A stretch of DNA of 64,000 nucleotides from Amycolatopsis alba DSM 44262 (GCF_000384215.1 NZ_KB913032.1:8517605-8581604), one strand, 5' to 3'; shown: positions 1 to 9,708, counted from the first letter of the stretch. The notes: generated from the letters alone by a model not told the origin. Translations and numbers: made by a program.

Positions 1-1050
1 GGCGCCGAGTCGTTCTTGGGCGGCCAGTGCCGAGCCTTCTCCGGCTCCGGAGTCGTGGGAGGCGGGGTGGATGAAGACTTCGTCGAAGAGGCCGGAGCGG
101 AGGATGACGCCGTTGAGGCTGGAGTTGTGCGCGACACCACCGCCGAACGCCAGCTTTCGCAGGCCGGTGAGTTCGGCCCAGTAGGTGAGGACGTGCAGAA
201 CGATCGTCTCGACGGCTTCCTGGATGCCGGCCGCGATGTCCATGTGCTGCTGGGTGAACGTCTCACCTTTCCGTCTCGGCAAGAGCCCGTTCCCGAACAG
301 TGCCGGTCCCAGATTGTTGAGCCCGAAAGCGCCCGGCGCGAGTTCGTAGTCTCCCTTGTCCTTCAAGGTGTACAACGACTCGAAGATCTCCCGATAGGTG
401 CCGGGGTCGCCGTACGGCGCCAAGCCCATCACCTTGTACTCGTCGCCGAACTTGTAGCCCAGCTGCCGGGTCGCGTCGAGATAGAGCGATCCCAGCGACT
501 TCGGAATCGGATACGAGGTCAGCGTGTGCAGATCCCCGTCTTCGGCACGGTAGACGGTGCCCGAACTCTCTTCCCCCATGCCGTCCATGATGACCACCAG
601 CGCCTCGGTCATCCCCGAATGACGATAGGTGGACAGCGCGTGGGCCGTGTGGTGCGGGCTGTAGAAGAGCTTGTCGTCGGGCAGGTCCCAGTCCAGCTCG
701 CGGCTGAGCCAGTCCTTGATCAGCTCCCGCGTATACCGCGTCGGCGTCTCGCGATGCTCGGTGTACAGCTGGTTGAGGACCATGTCCATGTGATCCTCGG
801 GAAAGTAGTACCCGACGGCGTCGATCTCGTCCACGCGGACGTTCGCTCGTTCGAGGCACGCGCGGATGGCGTTGACCGGGAACTTGGTCGTCTTCTTGAT
901 CCGGTTGAGCCGCTCCTCCTCGACCGCCGCGATCAGGACACCGTCGCGGACCAGGCTGGCCGAGGAATCGTGGCAGAAGAACTCCAGCATGCCGTCCACC
1001 AGATCGGTGTTCCCGGCGGAGAAGTTCCCGTTCAAACCGAGTACGAGCAT
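1..1050 (-). CDS. asm21: Carbamoyltransferase (NodU/CmcH family), 3' part cut by window edge
   Basis: The minus-strand reading frame begins with ATG at 1050 and runs without a stop past base 1, so about 350 N-terminal residues are visible. The protein opens [14 protein letters not shown], continues with a CHDSSASLV segment and an [12 protein letters not shown] segment, and later has [13 protein letters not shown]. These are hallmarks of the carbamoyltransferase family that moves a carbamoyl group from carbamoyl phosphate to a hydroxyl through an adenylate intermediate. In ansamitocin biosynthesis Asm21 carbamoylates the ansa ring. A glycosyltransferase, halogenase and methoxymalonate genes nearby support a post-PKS role here. 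It is separated from the glycosyltransferase by 165 bp containing a strong hairpin, so it may have its own promoter. Substrate position is inferred, not seen. Confidence 0.9.
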   Translation of the reverse strand, partial: MLVLGLNGNFSAGNTDLVDGMLEFFCHDSSASLVRDGVLIAAVEEERLNRIKKTTKFPVNAIRACLERANVRVDEIDAVGYYFPEDHMDMVLNQLYTEHRETPTRYTRELIKDWLSRELDWDLPDDKLFYSPHHTAHALSTYRHSGMTEALVVIMDGMGEESSGTVYRAEDGDLHTLTSYPIPKSLGSLYLDATRQLGYKFGDEYKVMGLAPYGDPGTYREIFESLYTLKDKGDYELAPGAFGLNNLGPALFGNGLLPRRKGETFTQQHMDIAAGIQEAVETIVLHVLTYWAELTGLRKLAFGGGVAHNSSLNGVILRSGLFDEVFIHPASHDSGAGEGSALAAQERLGA

Positions 1051-1156
1051 TGTTTCACCGGACCAATCGGTGTCGATGGGAACCGCCGGAGCCAGCCTAG
1101 CCAGCGCACTGTCGGGACCGGGAGTTCCGGGATTCCACTGACCACCCATTTGGCAA

Positions 1157-1211
1157 GTCCGTGAAGGCCTCCTTGCCTACCTTGAGAGTAGGGAAGGAGG
1201 CCTTCACGGAC
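1157..1211. repeat. Intergenic hairpin, family A (copy 1)
   Basis: A 55-nt near-perfect inverted repeat with arms reading GTGAAGGCCTCC and GGAGGCCTTCAC and a CTTGAGA loop. A second copy lies at 15982-16034 with almost the same loop and stem. It sits between the end of the glycosyltransferase gene and the start of the carbamoyltransferase gene, where it could terminate transcription of the former. The lack of a U-tract and recurrence elsewhere suggest a dispersed palindromic repeat that doubles as a terminator. Confidence 0.8.
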
Positions 1212-1215
1212 CGCG

Positions 1216-2385
1216 TTACCTTGCAGAGGCGAGGAGCGCCAGTCGTCGCGCGACCTCGTCGACCGGCGGCAGCGCAAGCAGTTCACGTTGCGCGTGCCGG
1301 GCGCGTGCGAGGTTTTCGCTGCTGCCGAGCACTTTCCGGCAGGCGGCGGCGATCTCCGACGGGGCGGTGGCCTGCTCGCCCAGCCCGAGTTCCGCCACCT
1401 TCCGCGCGTTGTCGAGCTGATCGCCGAACAGGGGAGCGACCACCATGGGCACACCCGCGCGGACGGCTTCGCGGACACTGTTGTACCCGCCGTGGGTGAC
1501 GAACAGCTGGACGGTCTGCAGCAGCAACGGCTGGGCGATGTGCTCGACGAGCCGCACATGCGGCGGAACACCGGCGCGTGGAAAAGAGACACCGCCCGTC
1601 GACACCACCGCCGTGCAGTCCAGTTCGGACAGTGCGCCGACCAGCGCGGCCAGTGCCCGCACCGGATCGGCCGGGATGGTCGACGCCTTCCCGCCGTCCC
1701 GTGACGCCGCGGCCGTCGGCAGGGCGACGCCGATGGCGCCGTACACCAAGGGTTTGCCGGGGTCGAGTTCGGTGATCCACGACGGAAGCGGCTCGCACCG
1801 GTCGGACGCCTCCGGCTGCCGGTAGGCCACCGCCCGCGGGATCCCGCGCGCCGCGAACGAGTAGCGCGGCGGGAGCGAGTCGATGCGGCCGTAGCGGTAG
1901 ATCGCGAGCGGGTCGTCCTGGACGTCGAGCCCGAATTCGGCGCGACGTTCGTTCAACAGCGGCGCGATCGCGGCCGGAGCCAGGGTGTTGACCGCGCCGG
2001 ACGGGGCCGCCACATGCGGAATACCGAGCTGCTCGGCGACGAGGCAGCCGCAGAACTCCATGCCGTCACGGAGGACGAGATCCGGTTCGAACCAGGCCGC
2101 GACCTTGCGCAGTTCCGGATACCCGCGAGCAAGGAGACGCTGCCCGACGACGACCTTGATCACCTGGTCATGACCGGTGTCGGTGATCTCGGCCCAGCAT
2201 TCGGCCTGATCCGGCAACGCGGCGACGGCCTTGAGCCCGGCCGAAGTGAACTCCTCGACGAGCTGGGGCACGCACGCGACCAGCACCTCGTGCCCCGCCC
2301 GTGCGAGCGCGGACGCCGCGGGGATCATCTCCCGCGCGTGAGAGCGAGCTCCCGTCACCGTGCACAATATTCGCCGCACGCTCAC
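1216..2385 (-). CDS. Family 1 glycosyltransferase (macrolide type)
   Basis: A 389-residue GT-B fold glycosyltransferase. The N-terminal half starts VRRILCTVTGARSHAREMIP, the usual acceptor-side entry of natural-product glycosyltransferases. The C-terminal half has the nucleotide-sugar region, with QTVQLFVTHGGYNSVREA and VPMVVAPLFGDQLDNA, matching the HGG and D-Q positions of the family. The GTG start at 2385 overlaps the stop of the upstream regulator gene by 4 bp (GTGA), so the two are translationally coupled. Next to a carbamoyltransferase in a maytansinoid-like cluster it probably attaches a hexose to the ansa macrolactam or to a carbamoyl group. The sugar cannot be read from the sequence, and no dedicated deoxysugar genes are present, so a common sugar such as glucose is the simplest guess. 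Confidence 0.88.
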   Translation of the reverse strand: MSVRRILCTVTGARSHAREMIPAASALARAGHEVLVACVPQLVEEFTSAGLKAVAALPDQAECWAEITDTGHDQVIKVVVGQRLLARGYPELRKVAAWFEPDLVLRDGMEFCGCLVAEQLGIPHVAAPSGAVNTLAPAAIAPLLNERRAEFGLDVQDDPLAIYRYGRIDSLPPRYSFAARGIPRAVAYRQPEASDRCEPLPSWITELDPGKPLVYGAIGVALPTAAASRDGGKASTIPADPVRALAALVGALSELDCTAVVSTGGVSFPRAGVPPHVRLVEHIAQPLLLQTVQLFVTHGGYNSVREAVRAGVPMVVAPLFGDQLDNARKVAELGLGEQATAPSEIAAACRKVLGSSENLARARHAQRELLALPPVDEVARRLALLASAR

Positions 2386-5027
2386 GATCCCACGCTCGCA
2401 TGGGGGATCATTTCGGCTCCGCGCTGGGCGGGGACATGCGTCGCGGCCAGGGATTTCGAACGGTGGTACGCCAGCAGGAGCGCGTCCCGCCCTGGCTGGA
2501 GTTCGACCCAGGTCGCGGCCCGCTGGTGCTTGTCCGCGCGGACGGCCTGCGGGATCGTCAGGTAGGCGATGTCGCGGATCAGCTTGTGCCGGAACTCGTA
2601 GGTGGTCACCCCCGGTTCCCTCGTGCGCACGCGGGTGAGCAGGCCATGGCGTTCGAGATGTTCCAGCGCGCCCGAAACCTCGTCCTCCGCCTGGCCGCCC
2701 ACGGCGCTCACCCCCGCCGCCCGGATGCCGGAACGGATGACCGCGGCGTCGACCAGCACCGCCTTGGTCCCGGTGGGCAGACTGTCCAAACGGGACGCGA
2801 CGGTGCGGTGCACCAGTTGCGGTACCGGCGGGCCGGGGTTGCCGGCGTCCTCGGCGGTGTTCTCGCGCAGCATCCGCGCGAACGCGCCGGCGAAGAGCGG
2901 GTTTCCGCCGATGTGCGAGACATAGGACCGAAGCGCCCGCCCGGTGCTCCTGCCGTCGTGCAGGATGGCCAGCAGCCGAGTGATGTCCTCGTCGGACAAG
3001 GGATCGAGGGTGATCGTGGTGGCACCGGCCTTGCCGCCCGCCCAGGTGGGGCGCCGGTCCAGCAGCTCGGTCCGCGCGGTGACCACCACCAGGATCGGGA
3101 ACAGCCCGGCGTTGCCGGTGAGGTGGTCGATGAAGTCCAGCAGCAGATCCTCGGCGAGATGGAGATCTTCGACGACGAGCACGAGCGGTTCCTCACCGCT
3201 CGCCGCGTCGAGGAACTGCCGCCAGGCGGGGAAGGATTCGCGCGAGATCTCCGCATCCGTGCCGAGCCCGAGCAGGGTGCGCAAATGGGAGAGCAGCCAC
3301 GCCGACCTGGTCCCGTCACCGGCCAGCTTCGTCACCGTTTCGGTCAGTTTGCGGTCCGCGCGCTCGGCCGTGTCGGCGTCGCTTATCCCCGAGTAGGACC
3401 GAACGCAGTCGGCCAGCGCGGCGAGCGTGCCCGGCGTCTCGAACCGGGAGGACCGGCCGGTGACGAACCGGGCGCGGGCCGAGGTCGAGTGATGGAACTC
3501 GGCGATCAGCCTGCTCTTGCCGATGCCCGGCTCGCCGAGCACGGTGACCAGATGCGGCCTGCTCCGGGTGCCGACCTGGTTCAGCGCGCCGAGGAGCATC
3601 CCGAGCTCGCGATCCCGGCCGACGAACGGCGCCGTCGACCGGGCATGCGACTGTCTCGGCAGCACGGTGACGGCCGGGGAGCCCTCGTCATGGCTTCCGG
3701 CGGTGGCGTAGGCGATCTCGGAGTCGCTGGCGGTTCGGGTCTCCGCGCAGACCCGAACCTCGTCGTCCGGGACCTGGGTGAGCAGGCGGAGACAGCGGTC
3801 GAGCACCGCGCCGGTGACCATCGGCGGCTCGCCGGCGTCGCCCTGATGGCGGCGGACGAGCGCGTCGCCCGTGGCGACGGCGACCGCGACGGTCAGCGTG
3901 CCCGCCCTGCCGGCGGGGCGGAGCAGCCGGTCCCGGATGGCCAGCGCCGCGCGCACCGCCCTGGCGGCGTCGTCCTCCCGGCAGCGCAACGGCCCGAACA
4001 GGGCGAGCCACAGCGGGCCGATCGTGCCGCCGATGATGCCGCCGAGCTGTTCGGTCTCTTCCCGGATGGTCGCCGCGACATGCTGCAGCTCCGCGTCGAC
4101 GTGTTCGGGGCCCGCGTTGCGGACGTCGCGGCCGAACCGGGTCATCACGACGACGACGCTGACCCATTTGAGCTCCGCGATCTGCCCGGACGGCTCCCGC
4201 CGTTTCGCCGGTCGCGGCGTGATCTCGACCGGGCGCCGGGGTTCGGACGGCGAGACCGGGCGCGGGTGCTCGATCACCAGCTCCTGATTGAGGATCGCCT
4301 GCTCCAGCTCCTGCAGCTCGCGACCGGGGTCGAGCCCGAGGCTGTCGATCATCCTGGTCCGGATACGGCGGTAGACGCCGAGCGCGTCGGCTTGGCGGCC
4401 GTTGTGATAGAGCGCACGCATGAGCTGGCCGCACAGCCGTTCCCGCAGCGGCTCCGCCTCGACCCACGTCTCCAGCTCGCGCATCACCTCGCCGTAGCGG
4501 CCGCACGCGAACTCGGCTTCGACGTAGTCTTCGATCGCGGCCAGCCGCGAGTTGCGGACGGTCGTCAGCACCGGCCAGTCGACGCCGAGCTCGACGAGAT
4601 CGGCGAGGACCGGGCCGCGCCACAGCGCCAGCGCGTCGCGCAGGGTGCTCGCGGCCCGCGGCCAGTCACCGTCCGCCAGCTTCGCCCGGCCGTCGTTCAC
4701 CTTGTCGTGGAAGCGGTTCAGGTCGACGCTGTCCGACGGCGCGCGCAGCAGATAGCCGGGCGCGTGGGTCAGCAGCACGGTGGAATCGGAGCTGTACCCG
4801 CTGGGGGACAGCAACTGGCGCAGCCCGGAAACGGCGTTCTGCAGCATCTTCCGTCCCGTGGTCGGCATCTCGACCGGCCAGAGCGCTTTGAGCAGGGTGC
4901 TGGTGGCGACCACACTGTTGACGTGCAGGAGCAGGAAACCGAGCGCGGCGCGCTGCTTGCTGCCGTTCACCGCCAGCGGTCTGCCGTCGTCGATGACCTC
5001 CAGCGGGCCTAACAACTGGAATCGCAT
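2382..5027 (-). CDS. SARP-type regulator with cyclase-like and AAA ATPase domains
   Basis: An 881-residue multidomain regulator. Residues 1-95 are an OmpR-like DNA-binding domain (MRFQLLGPLEV, KQRAALGFLLLH); about 100-245 form the bacterial transcriptional activator domain (DLNRFHDKV through DALGVYRRIRTRM). Around 290-420 is a stretch resembling a nucleotidyl cyclase domain (VSVVVVMTRFGRD, GPLWLALFGPLRCREDDAARAV) without clear catalytic residues. From about 465 an AAA-type ATPase begins (FVGRDRELG, Walker A GEPGIGKS near 500, LVLVVEDLHLAEDL), followed by a helical tail. I chose ATG 5027 because the DNA-binding domain begins there and GGGGG precedes it; an in-frame extension to 5255 exists but overlaps the exporter gene. 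SARP proteins activate antibiotic clusters, so this is the likely pathway-specific activator. It precedes the glycosyltransferase gene with a 4-bp overlap. Confidence 0.88.
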   Translation of the reverse strand: MRFQLLGPLEVIDDGRPLAVNGSKQRAALGFLLLHVNSVVATSTLLKALWPVEMPTTGRKMLQNAVSGLRQLLSPSGYSSDSTVLLTHAPGYLLRAPSDSVDLNRFHDKVNDGRAKLADGDWPRAASTLRDALALWRGPVLADLVELGVDWPVLTTVRNSRLAAIEDYVEAEFACGRYGEVMRELETWVEAEPLRERLCGQLMRALYHNGRQADALGVYRRIRTRMIDSLGLDPGRELQELEQAILNQELVIEHPRPVSPSEPRRPVEITPRPAKRREPSGQIAELKWVSVVVVMTRFGRDVRNAGPEHVDAELQHVAATIREETEQLGGIIGGTIGPLWLALFGPLRCREDDAARAVRAALAIRDRLLRPAGRAGTLTVAVAVATGDALVRRHQGDAGEPPMVTGAVLDRCLRLLTQVPDDEVRVCAETRTASDSEIAYATAGSHDEGSPAVTVLPRQSHARSTAPFVGRDRELGMLLGALNQVGTRSRPHLVTVLGEPGIGKSRLIAEFHHSTSARARFVTGRSSRFETPGTLAALADCVRSYSGISDADTAERADRKLTETVTKLAGDGTRSAWLLSHLRTLLGLGTDAEISRESFPAWRQFLDAASGEEPLVLVVEDLHLAEDLLLDFIDHLTGNAGLFPILVVVTARTELLDRRPTWAGGKAGATTITLDPLSDEDITRLLAILHDGRSTGRALRSYVSHIGGNPLFAGAFARMLRENTAEDAGNPGPPVPQLVHRTVASRLDSLPTGTKAVLVDAAVIRSGIRAAGVSAVGGQAEDEVSGALEHLERHGLLTRVRTREPGVTTYEFRHKLIRDIAYLTIPQAVRADKHQRAATWVELQPGRDALLLAYHRSKSLAATHVPAQRGAEMIPHASVGS

Positions 5028-5079
5028 ATGTCCCCCTGGCGTGAGGTTGCGGTGGTGGCTGGACGGTTCGGTCACCGAA

Positions 5080-7329
5080 TCAACCGGCCTCCCCGACCTG
5101 CAGCCGCCAGAGCGAGGCGTAGACGCCGCCGAGACGCAGGAGTTCCTCGTGCGTTCCCTCCTCGGCGGGCACCCCGTCCGCACCGAGGACATAGATGTGA
5201 TCGGCGTGCCGGATGGTGGACAGCCGGTGCGCGATGACGACGAGTGTCCGGTCACGGGCGAAATCCCTGAGCGCGTGCTGGATCGCGGACTCGGTCTCGT
5301 TGTCCACCGCGGACGTCGCTTCGTCCAGCACGACGATCGGCGCGTCCTTCACGAACGCGCGAGCCAGCGAGATGCGTTGCTTCTGGCCGCCGGACAGGGA
5401 AACCCCGCGTTCGCCGATCTTCGTGGCGTACTTCGACGGCAGCGTTTCGACGAACTCGTCCACGGCCGCCATCCGGGCGGCGTCCACCACCCGCCGATGG
5501 CTTGCCTGGAAGCTCCCGTAGCGGATGTTGTCCGCGATCGTCCCGTCGAACAGGAACGCGTCCTGCGCCACGAAACCGATCGCCCGGCGCAGATCGCGCA
5601 GCCGGATCCCGGTGACGTCCTGCCCGTCGAGGAGGACCCGTCCCGACTCCGGCCGCTGGAACCGCATCATGAGCTTGGCGATCGTCGTCTTGCCCGAGCC
5701 GGTCACCCCGACGATGCCGGTGACCTTCTTCGGCGCGATGTGCATGGTCAGCCCGCGCAGGACCGGAGCGCGCCCTGGGTAGGCGAAGGTGACGTTCTCC
5801 AGCACCATTTCCCCCTTGACCTGGGCCACGTCGAGCCGGTGCCCGCGGGTGCCGGATTCGGTCGGGAGGTCTTCCAGATAGCGGACGCGATGCAGCGCGG
5901 CCGCGGTCTGCTGGTACCCGTCGACGACGTTCCCGAGGTTCGGGAGCTTCCACAGCACCTGCTGCGGCAGGCCGACCAGCGGGTTGAAGATCTCGAACCG
6001 GAGGGTCTCCGCGAGCACCGCGCGCCCGCCGAGCAGCAGGATCCCGGCGAGGGACACGGTCGCGGACACCCGCACGGTCTCGGTGTAGGAGACGGCGCCG
6101 CGGTCGAGCCGCTTGCCGCTGTCCCGGTACCGCTCGCTGAGCGCGCGGACCCGCTGGATCTCGTGGTTCTCCGCGCTGAAGCTCTTCACCGTGGCCGTCG
6201 CCGCCAGGTTGTCCGTGAGCCTGCTGTTGAGCGCGGACTCCTTCTCGGCGACGTCGACGTAGTCCGGGCCCACCTTGTCGTGGTGACGGAACGAGAGCCA
6301 GGTGACGATCGGCACCGGCAGGAACGCCACCCAGGCGATTTGCGGCGCGAAGACGAGGAACACCGGGACGAGCACGAGAAAACTGGTGGTCAGCGTCAGC
6401 ACCTCGTGCGCCGACGAGGAGAGGAAGGTGCCGAGCTGGTTGATGTCGTCGGTCAGCAGCCTGGCCATCCGGGTGGTGCGCTCGTCCTCGAGGTAGCGGA
6501 GTTCGAGACGCTGCACGTGGGGGTACAGCCGGTCCCGCCATTCGTGCCGCACGTCGTGCGCGAGGGCACGCCACTGGATCCCGGCCGTGTAGGAGAGGGC
6601 GGCGAGGCCGAGGCAGACCAGCGCGGCCGCTCCGGCGAGCACCCAGATCTGGGTGGTGGCACCGGCGAGGCCGACGCTGATCAGCGCGGCGCTTTCGCCG
6701 CGGACGAGGACGAGCACGATCCAGCCGATGACCAGCACCAGCAGCATGTCCATGAGCTGCCCGAGCACGGAAAGGGCCGACGCGAGGTAGAAGCGTTTGC
6801 GGTGCCTGCCGACGATGGTCAGCAGCGGTGGCTGTCTCGCCCACTTCGGCGGGGACGGTTCGAGCGAGGCCGCGCGTTTCGACTTCCGCCACGCGGAGCG
6901 GATGATGATCGCGGTGGTGCCGAGCACGGCGCCGAGCCCGACGAGCGAGGCGGGCACCGCCACCGCGACGACCGTCGCCGAAGCACCGACGGCGATCAGC
7001 GCGAGACCGCCGTCGGTCTTGGCCTGTCCGGCCGTCGTGACCTGGCCGGAGCCGGTGATCTCGCGGACCGCGCCGGCGACGGCCTTCAGTACTGTCCGGC
7101 CTGCCTCTTCACCGGTGAGGCAAGGGTCATGGTGAATGAGCAGCCTGCCGGTGACCGGGTTCGCGTGTGCCGCCAGCACACCCGGCGCGGCGCGCAGGCT
7201 CGTTTCGAGGGCGGCCGCCAGCCGAGGCCGTCCTCGTACCACGCCGATGTCCCAGCGCTGGCGCCCCGGAATGACCGACCTCGGCCGCGCGCTCAGCTTT
7301 TCGTGTCCTCGCCCCTTTGTTAATGACAT
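5080..7329 (-). CDS. ABC exporter, fused membrane and ATPase domains, with HMA-like N-terminus
   Basis: A 749-residue half-transporter. About residues 20-75 resemble the HMA-like domain seen in front of some P-type ATPases (RLAAALETSLRAAPGVLAAHANPVTGRLLIHHDP) but with no CxxC metal site. One hydrophobic hairpin follows near 105-140, then an exporter transmembrane domain (about 170-470). The nucleotide-binding domain has Walker A GVTGSGKTT near 541, signature VSLSGGQKQR near 645, Walker B IVVLDEATS near 665 and the switch histidine in VIAHRLSTIRH. ABCB-type exporters work as dimers in the cytoplasmic membrane. Lying between the cluster regulator and the methoxymalonate genes, it is a good candidate for product export and self-protection. 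No strong ribosome-binding site is visible before ATG 7329, so the start is less certain than the rest. Confidence 0.88.
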   Translation of the reverse strand: MSLTKGRGHEKLSARPRSVIPGRQRWDIGVVRGRPRLAAALETSLRAAPGVLAAHANPVTGRLLIHHDPCLTGEEAGRTVLKAVAGAVREITGSGQVTTAGQAKTDGGLALIAVGASATVVAVAVPASLVGLGAVLGTTAIIIRSAWRKSKRAASLEPSPPKWARQPPLLTIVGRHRKRFYLASALSVLGQLMDMLLVLVIGWIVLVLVRGESAALISVGLAGATTQIWVLAGAAALVCLGLAALSYTAGIQWRALAHDVRHEWRDRLYPHVQRLELRYLEDERTTRMARLLTDDINQLGTFLSSSAHEVLTLTTSFLVLVPVFLVFAPQIAWVAFLPVPIVTWLSFRHHDKVGPDYVDVAEKESALNSRLTDNLAATATVKSFSAENHEIQRVRALSERYRDSGKRLDRGAVSYTETVRVSATVSLAGILLLGGRAVLAETLRFEIFNPLVGLPQQVLWKLPNLGNVVDGYQQTAAALHRVRYLEDLPTESGTRGHRLDVAQVKGEMVLENVTFAYPGRAPVLRGLTMHIAPKKVTGIVGVTGSGKTTIAKLMMRFQRPESGRVLLDGQDVTGIRLRDLRRAIGFVAQDAFLFDGTIADNIRYGSFQASHRRVVDAARMAAVDEFVETLPSKYATKIGERGVSLSGGQKQRISLARAFVKDAPIVVLDEATSAVDNETESAIQHALRDFARDRTLVVIAHRLSTIRHADHIYVLGADGVPAEEGTHEELLRLGGVYASLWRLQVGEAG

Positions 7330-7381
7330 GTTTCGCCGTCACCGATTTCCTGTTCGGGGAAATTCGCGTTCACCGGTGAGT

Positions 7382-7597
7382 TCAGGGCGCGCTTCTCTTC
7401 TTTTCGGCTTGCTCGGCGTCCCTGACCTCGGCCGCGAGATCCTGCAACTCCTCGCTGGTCTGTGCGGCCAGCTTGCGCAGTTCCAGCGCGACTCCGACCG
7501 AGGCCCGGACGGCGCCGCGGGCCAGCGGCTTCACCATCTTGCCGGCAAGCGGGGCGATGACCAGTCCGATCAAGAAAGCTGGCAGTGGTGGTAGCAT
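7382..7597 (-). CDS. Small membrane-associated protein, DUF5132-like
   Basis: A 71-residue protein beginning MLPPLPAFLIGLVIAPLAGKMVKP, with one N-terminal hydrophobic segment followed by a charged helix (ELRKLAAQTSEELQDLAAEVRD) and a basic tail. The pattern resembles the DUF5132 family, which I recall being found beside HMA-domain transporters; the exporter just downstream has such a domain. ATG 7597 is chosen because the hydrophobic segment starts there and GAGGA lies upstream; the frame stays open further upstream but the extra residues look non-coding. It precedes the exporter gene by about 50 bp in the same direction, so the two probably form one transcript. Function is unknown; a small partner of the exporter is a guess. 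Confidence 0.65.
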   Translation of the reverse strand: MLPPLPAFLIGLVIAPLAGKMVKPLARGAVRASVGVALELRKLAAQTSEELQDLAAEVRDAEQAEKKRSAP

Positions 7598-7916
7598 CTC
7601 GCATCCGTCCTCGTACCCTGTGATTTTCCCGGTGAGTGCGAAGCATCTGTTGCATCGAGTCGGACTTGCTTTTTTGAATGGCAAGAACTCGCTGGGCGGG
7701 CTCGCTGATTTCCCGCATTCCCAAGTTATCGCCGGGACCGGGACCGGTCAAGGTAATCGGTGCGCGTCACCGGTCCGGGGCACCGGTGCCGGTCGGGAAC
7801 GGTGCGAGTTTGTCAGTGTTTTGCCACTGTGCGGGGATATTCCCAGTTGACCTGACAAGGAAGGTGACACGCGGTCGTGGCCGTCGTTGCTCCGTTGGAG
7901 CGGTCGTCCGCCGCGA
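7598..7916 (-). promoter_or_regulatory. Intergenic region before the exporter/regulator operon
   Basis: About 320 bp without a plausible gene, between the end of the O-methyltransferase gene and the start of the DUF5132-like gene, all on the minus strand. It holds several short GC-rich palindromes around 7738-7795 (for example GGCACCGGTGCC and GACCGGGACCGGTC) that could serve as terminator or operator. It must contain the promoter for the small protein, exporter, SARP and glycosyltransferase genes. No clear -10/-35 pair can be named with confidence. Confidence 0.4.
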
Positions 7917-8642
7917 TCAGTCGCGCTCGGTCGCCGTTTGCCCGGCAGTCGGATATTCACGTTCCGGTCCCCACCTTTTTTTCCTGGCCAGCGTGATTCC
8001 GTCGGCCATCACGATCAGGGAGAGTTCGACGCGGTCGTCGTCACGGAGCATGCTGTTGAGCTTGCGGATCGCGAGGGTGTCCTGGTCGTTCGAGTCCGGA
8101 TCCGCGACCTTGCCGAGGAACAGCGTGTTGTCGATGACGATCAACCCGTCCGGACGGGTGAGAAGCATGGCTTCCTCGTAATACCAAGGATAATTCACCT
8201 TATCGGCGTCTATGAAGACCAGGTCGAACCGGCCGCCACCCTGTTCGGTGCGAAGCCCGGCCAAGGTCTCGATGGCGTCGCCGACGCGGACCTCGATGCG
8301 GTCGGCGACACCCGCGCGCCGCCAGAAGGGTTCGGCGATCGCCGGCCATTTCGCGCTGACGTCGCAGGTGACGACACGGCCGCCGGGCGGAAGCGCGCGT
8401 GCCATGCTCAAGGTGCTGTAGCCGGTGAAGGTGCCGATCTCCAGTACCCGTCTCGCCGAGACCAAGCCGACGAGCATCCCGAGCAACTGTCCTTCCTCGG
8501 GCATTACCTGAAGGTGCCGCCCCGCCGGAAGCCGTGCCGTTTCCGCGCGCAGGTCGCGGAGAATCTCGTCCTCCCGTAATGAGACCCGTCTGACATAGTC
8601 GATCAGGCGTTCGGTGGTGCCGACCTGCTCACCCATATCCAT
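7917..8642 (-). CDS. asm17: O-methyltransferase of methoxymalonyl-ACP synthesis
   Basis: A 241-residue class I SAM-dependent methyltransferase of the catechol O-methyltransferase-like family. The SAM-binding motif is [16 protein letters not shown], and the metal/catalytic region includes [20 protein letters not shown] and [14 protein letters not shown]. It is the last of five coupled genes that make methoxymalonyl-ACP, where it would methylate the 2-hydroxyl of hydroxymalonyl-ACP. The start overlaps the end of the FkbH-like gene by 14 bp; ATG 8642 and ATG 8636 are both possible. Gene order and content match ansamitocin asm13-17 and the FK520 fkbG set. The role is inferred from family and neighbours. 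Confidence 0.92.
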   Translation of the reverse strand: MDMGEQVGTTERLIDYVRRVSLREDEILRDLRAETARLPAGRHLQVMPEEGQLLGMLVGLVSARRVLEIGTFTGYSTLSMARALPPGGRVVTCDVSAKWPAIAEPFWRRAGVADRIEVRVGDAIETLAGLRTEQGGGRFDLVFIDADKVNYPWYYEEAMLLTRPDGLIVIDNTLFLGKVADPDSNDQDTLAIRKLNSMLRDDDRVELSLIVMADGITLARKKRWGPEREYPTAGQTATERD

Positions 8643-9708
8643 TCCGTTCCAGTGCCGGTGACAAGATCTGGATGGTTTCGGATTCCGGTTGGGTAACCGG
8701 TTTCAGATGCATTCGCTGCACCCCCGAGTGCTCGCCGAAGGTGGCGGCGCAGGAACAGCCGTGCCGGGGGAGGTCCTCGAACCCGGCGAACCGGTAGGCG
8801 ATCTCCATCATCCGGTTGCGGCCGGTCCGCCGGAAGTCGGCCACCAGGTGGACGTCCGCCGCGGCGGCCCGGCAGGCGAGCCACGACAGCAGCGCGCTGC
8901 CCGCCCCGAACGAGACCACCCGGCACGAGGTGGCGAGCAGCTTGAGGTGCCATGACCGCGGATGCCGTTCGAGCAGGACGATGCCGACGGCGCCGTGCGG
9001 GCCGAACCGGTCGGACATGCTGACCACCAGCACGTCATGGCCGGGCGCCGCGAGGAGTTCGCGCAGCGCCCGGTCGGAATAGACCACGCCGGTCGCGTTC
9101 ATCTGGCTGGTCCGGGCGGTCAGTTCCGACACCCGCGACAGATCCTCCTCGGTCGCCGGGCCGATGCGCATCACCAGGGACAGCGACTTCAGGAAGTCGG
9201 TGTCCGGGCCGGAGAACCCGGCGCGCTCGGCCTCACGCCGGAACCCGGCCTGGTAGAGCTGCCTGCGCCGTTGGGAGTCGATCGTGACCACGGCCGGGCT
9301 GAACTCGGGCAGCCGGGTCAGCGCGGTCGCCTGGTCCGCGGGGTAGCACCGGATCTCGGGGAGATGGAAGCCGACCTCGGCGCGTTCGGCGGGCTGGTCG
9401 TCGATGAACGCGATCGTGTGATGCGCGAAGCCCAGTTTGTCGGCGATCCTGCGCAGCGCGCCGGATTTGGCGCCCCAGCCGATCTGGGGGAGCACGAAGT
9501 ACCCGGCGAGGTCGAGCTCCACCAGGCGCTTCCACGCCCGATCGTGATCGTTCCTGCTGGCGACCGACTGCAGGATGCCGCGCGCGTCCAGTTCCACGAC
9601 CGTCGCGCGGACCTGGTCGGGCAGCGTGACGTGGTCCCCTTCGCTCAGGGTCCCCCGCCACAGGGTGTCGTCCAGGTCCCAGACGAGGCACTTCACCTCA
9701 CCGGTCAT
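8629..9708 (-). CDS. asm16: FkbH-like HAD-superfamily protein, glyceryl-ACP formation
   Basis: A 359-residue protein with a HAD phosphatase-like domain first ([26 protein letters not shown]) and a GNAT-like acyl carrier interaction region after about residue 190. FkbH proteins take 1,3-bisphosphoglycerate, remove a phosphate and load the glyceryl group onto a dedicated ACP, the first step of methoxymalonyl-ACP synthesis. The ATG at 9708 overlaps the stop of the acyl-CoA dehydrogenase gene by 4 bp (ATGA), and its own stop overlaps the methyltransferase start, so translation is coupled along the operon. The frame is open further upstream, but that stretch is inside the dehydrogenase gene. Confidence 0.93.
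   Translation of the reverse strand: MTGEVKCLVWDLDDTLWRGTLSEGDHVTLPDQVRATVVELDARGILQSVASRNDHDRAWKRLVELDLAGYFVLPQIGWGAKSGALRRIADKLGFAHHTIAFIDDQPAERAEVGFHLPEIRCYPADQATALTRLPEFSPAVVTIDSQRRRQLYQAGFRREAERAGFSGPDTDFLKSLSLVMRIGPATEEDLSRVSELTARTSQMNATGVVYSDRALRELLAAPGHDVLVVSMSDRFGPHGAVGIVLLERHPRSWHLKLLATSCRVVSFGAGSALLSWLACRAAAADVHLVADFRRTGRNRMMEIAYRFAGFEDLPRHGCSCAATFGEHSGVQRMHLKPVTQPESETIQILSPALERNGYG

Noticed and set aside
16..1164. A long open frame on the plus strand across the carbamoyltransferase region
   Set aside because: Its translation is low-complexity and has no family features, while the minus strand gives a full carbamoyltransferase reading; high GC leaves antisense frames open.
2301..5012. 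A 900-residue plus-strand frame opposite the SARP gene
   Set aside because: Arg/Gly/Pro/Asp-rich shadow of the minus-strand regulator; no recognised domain.
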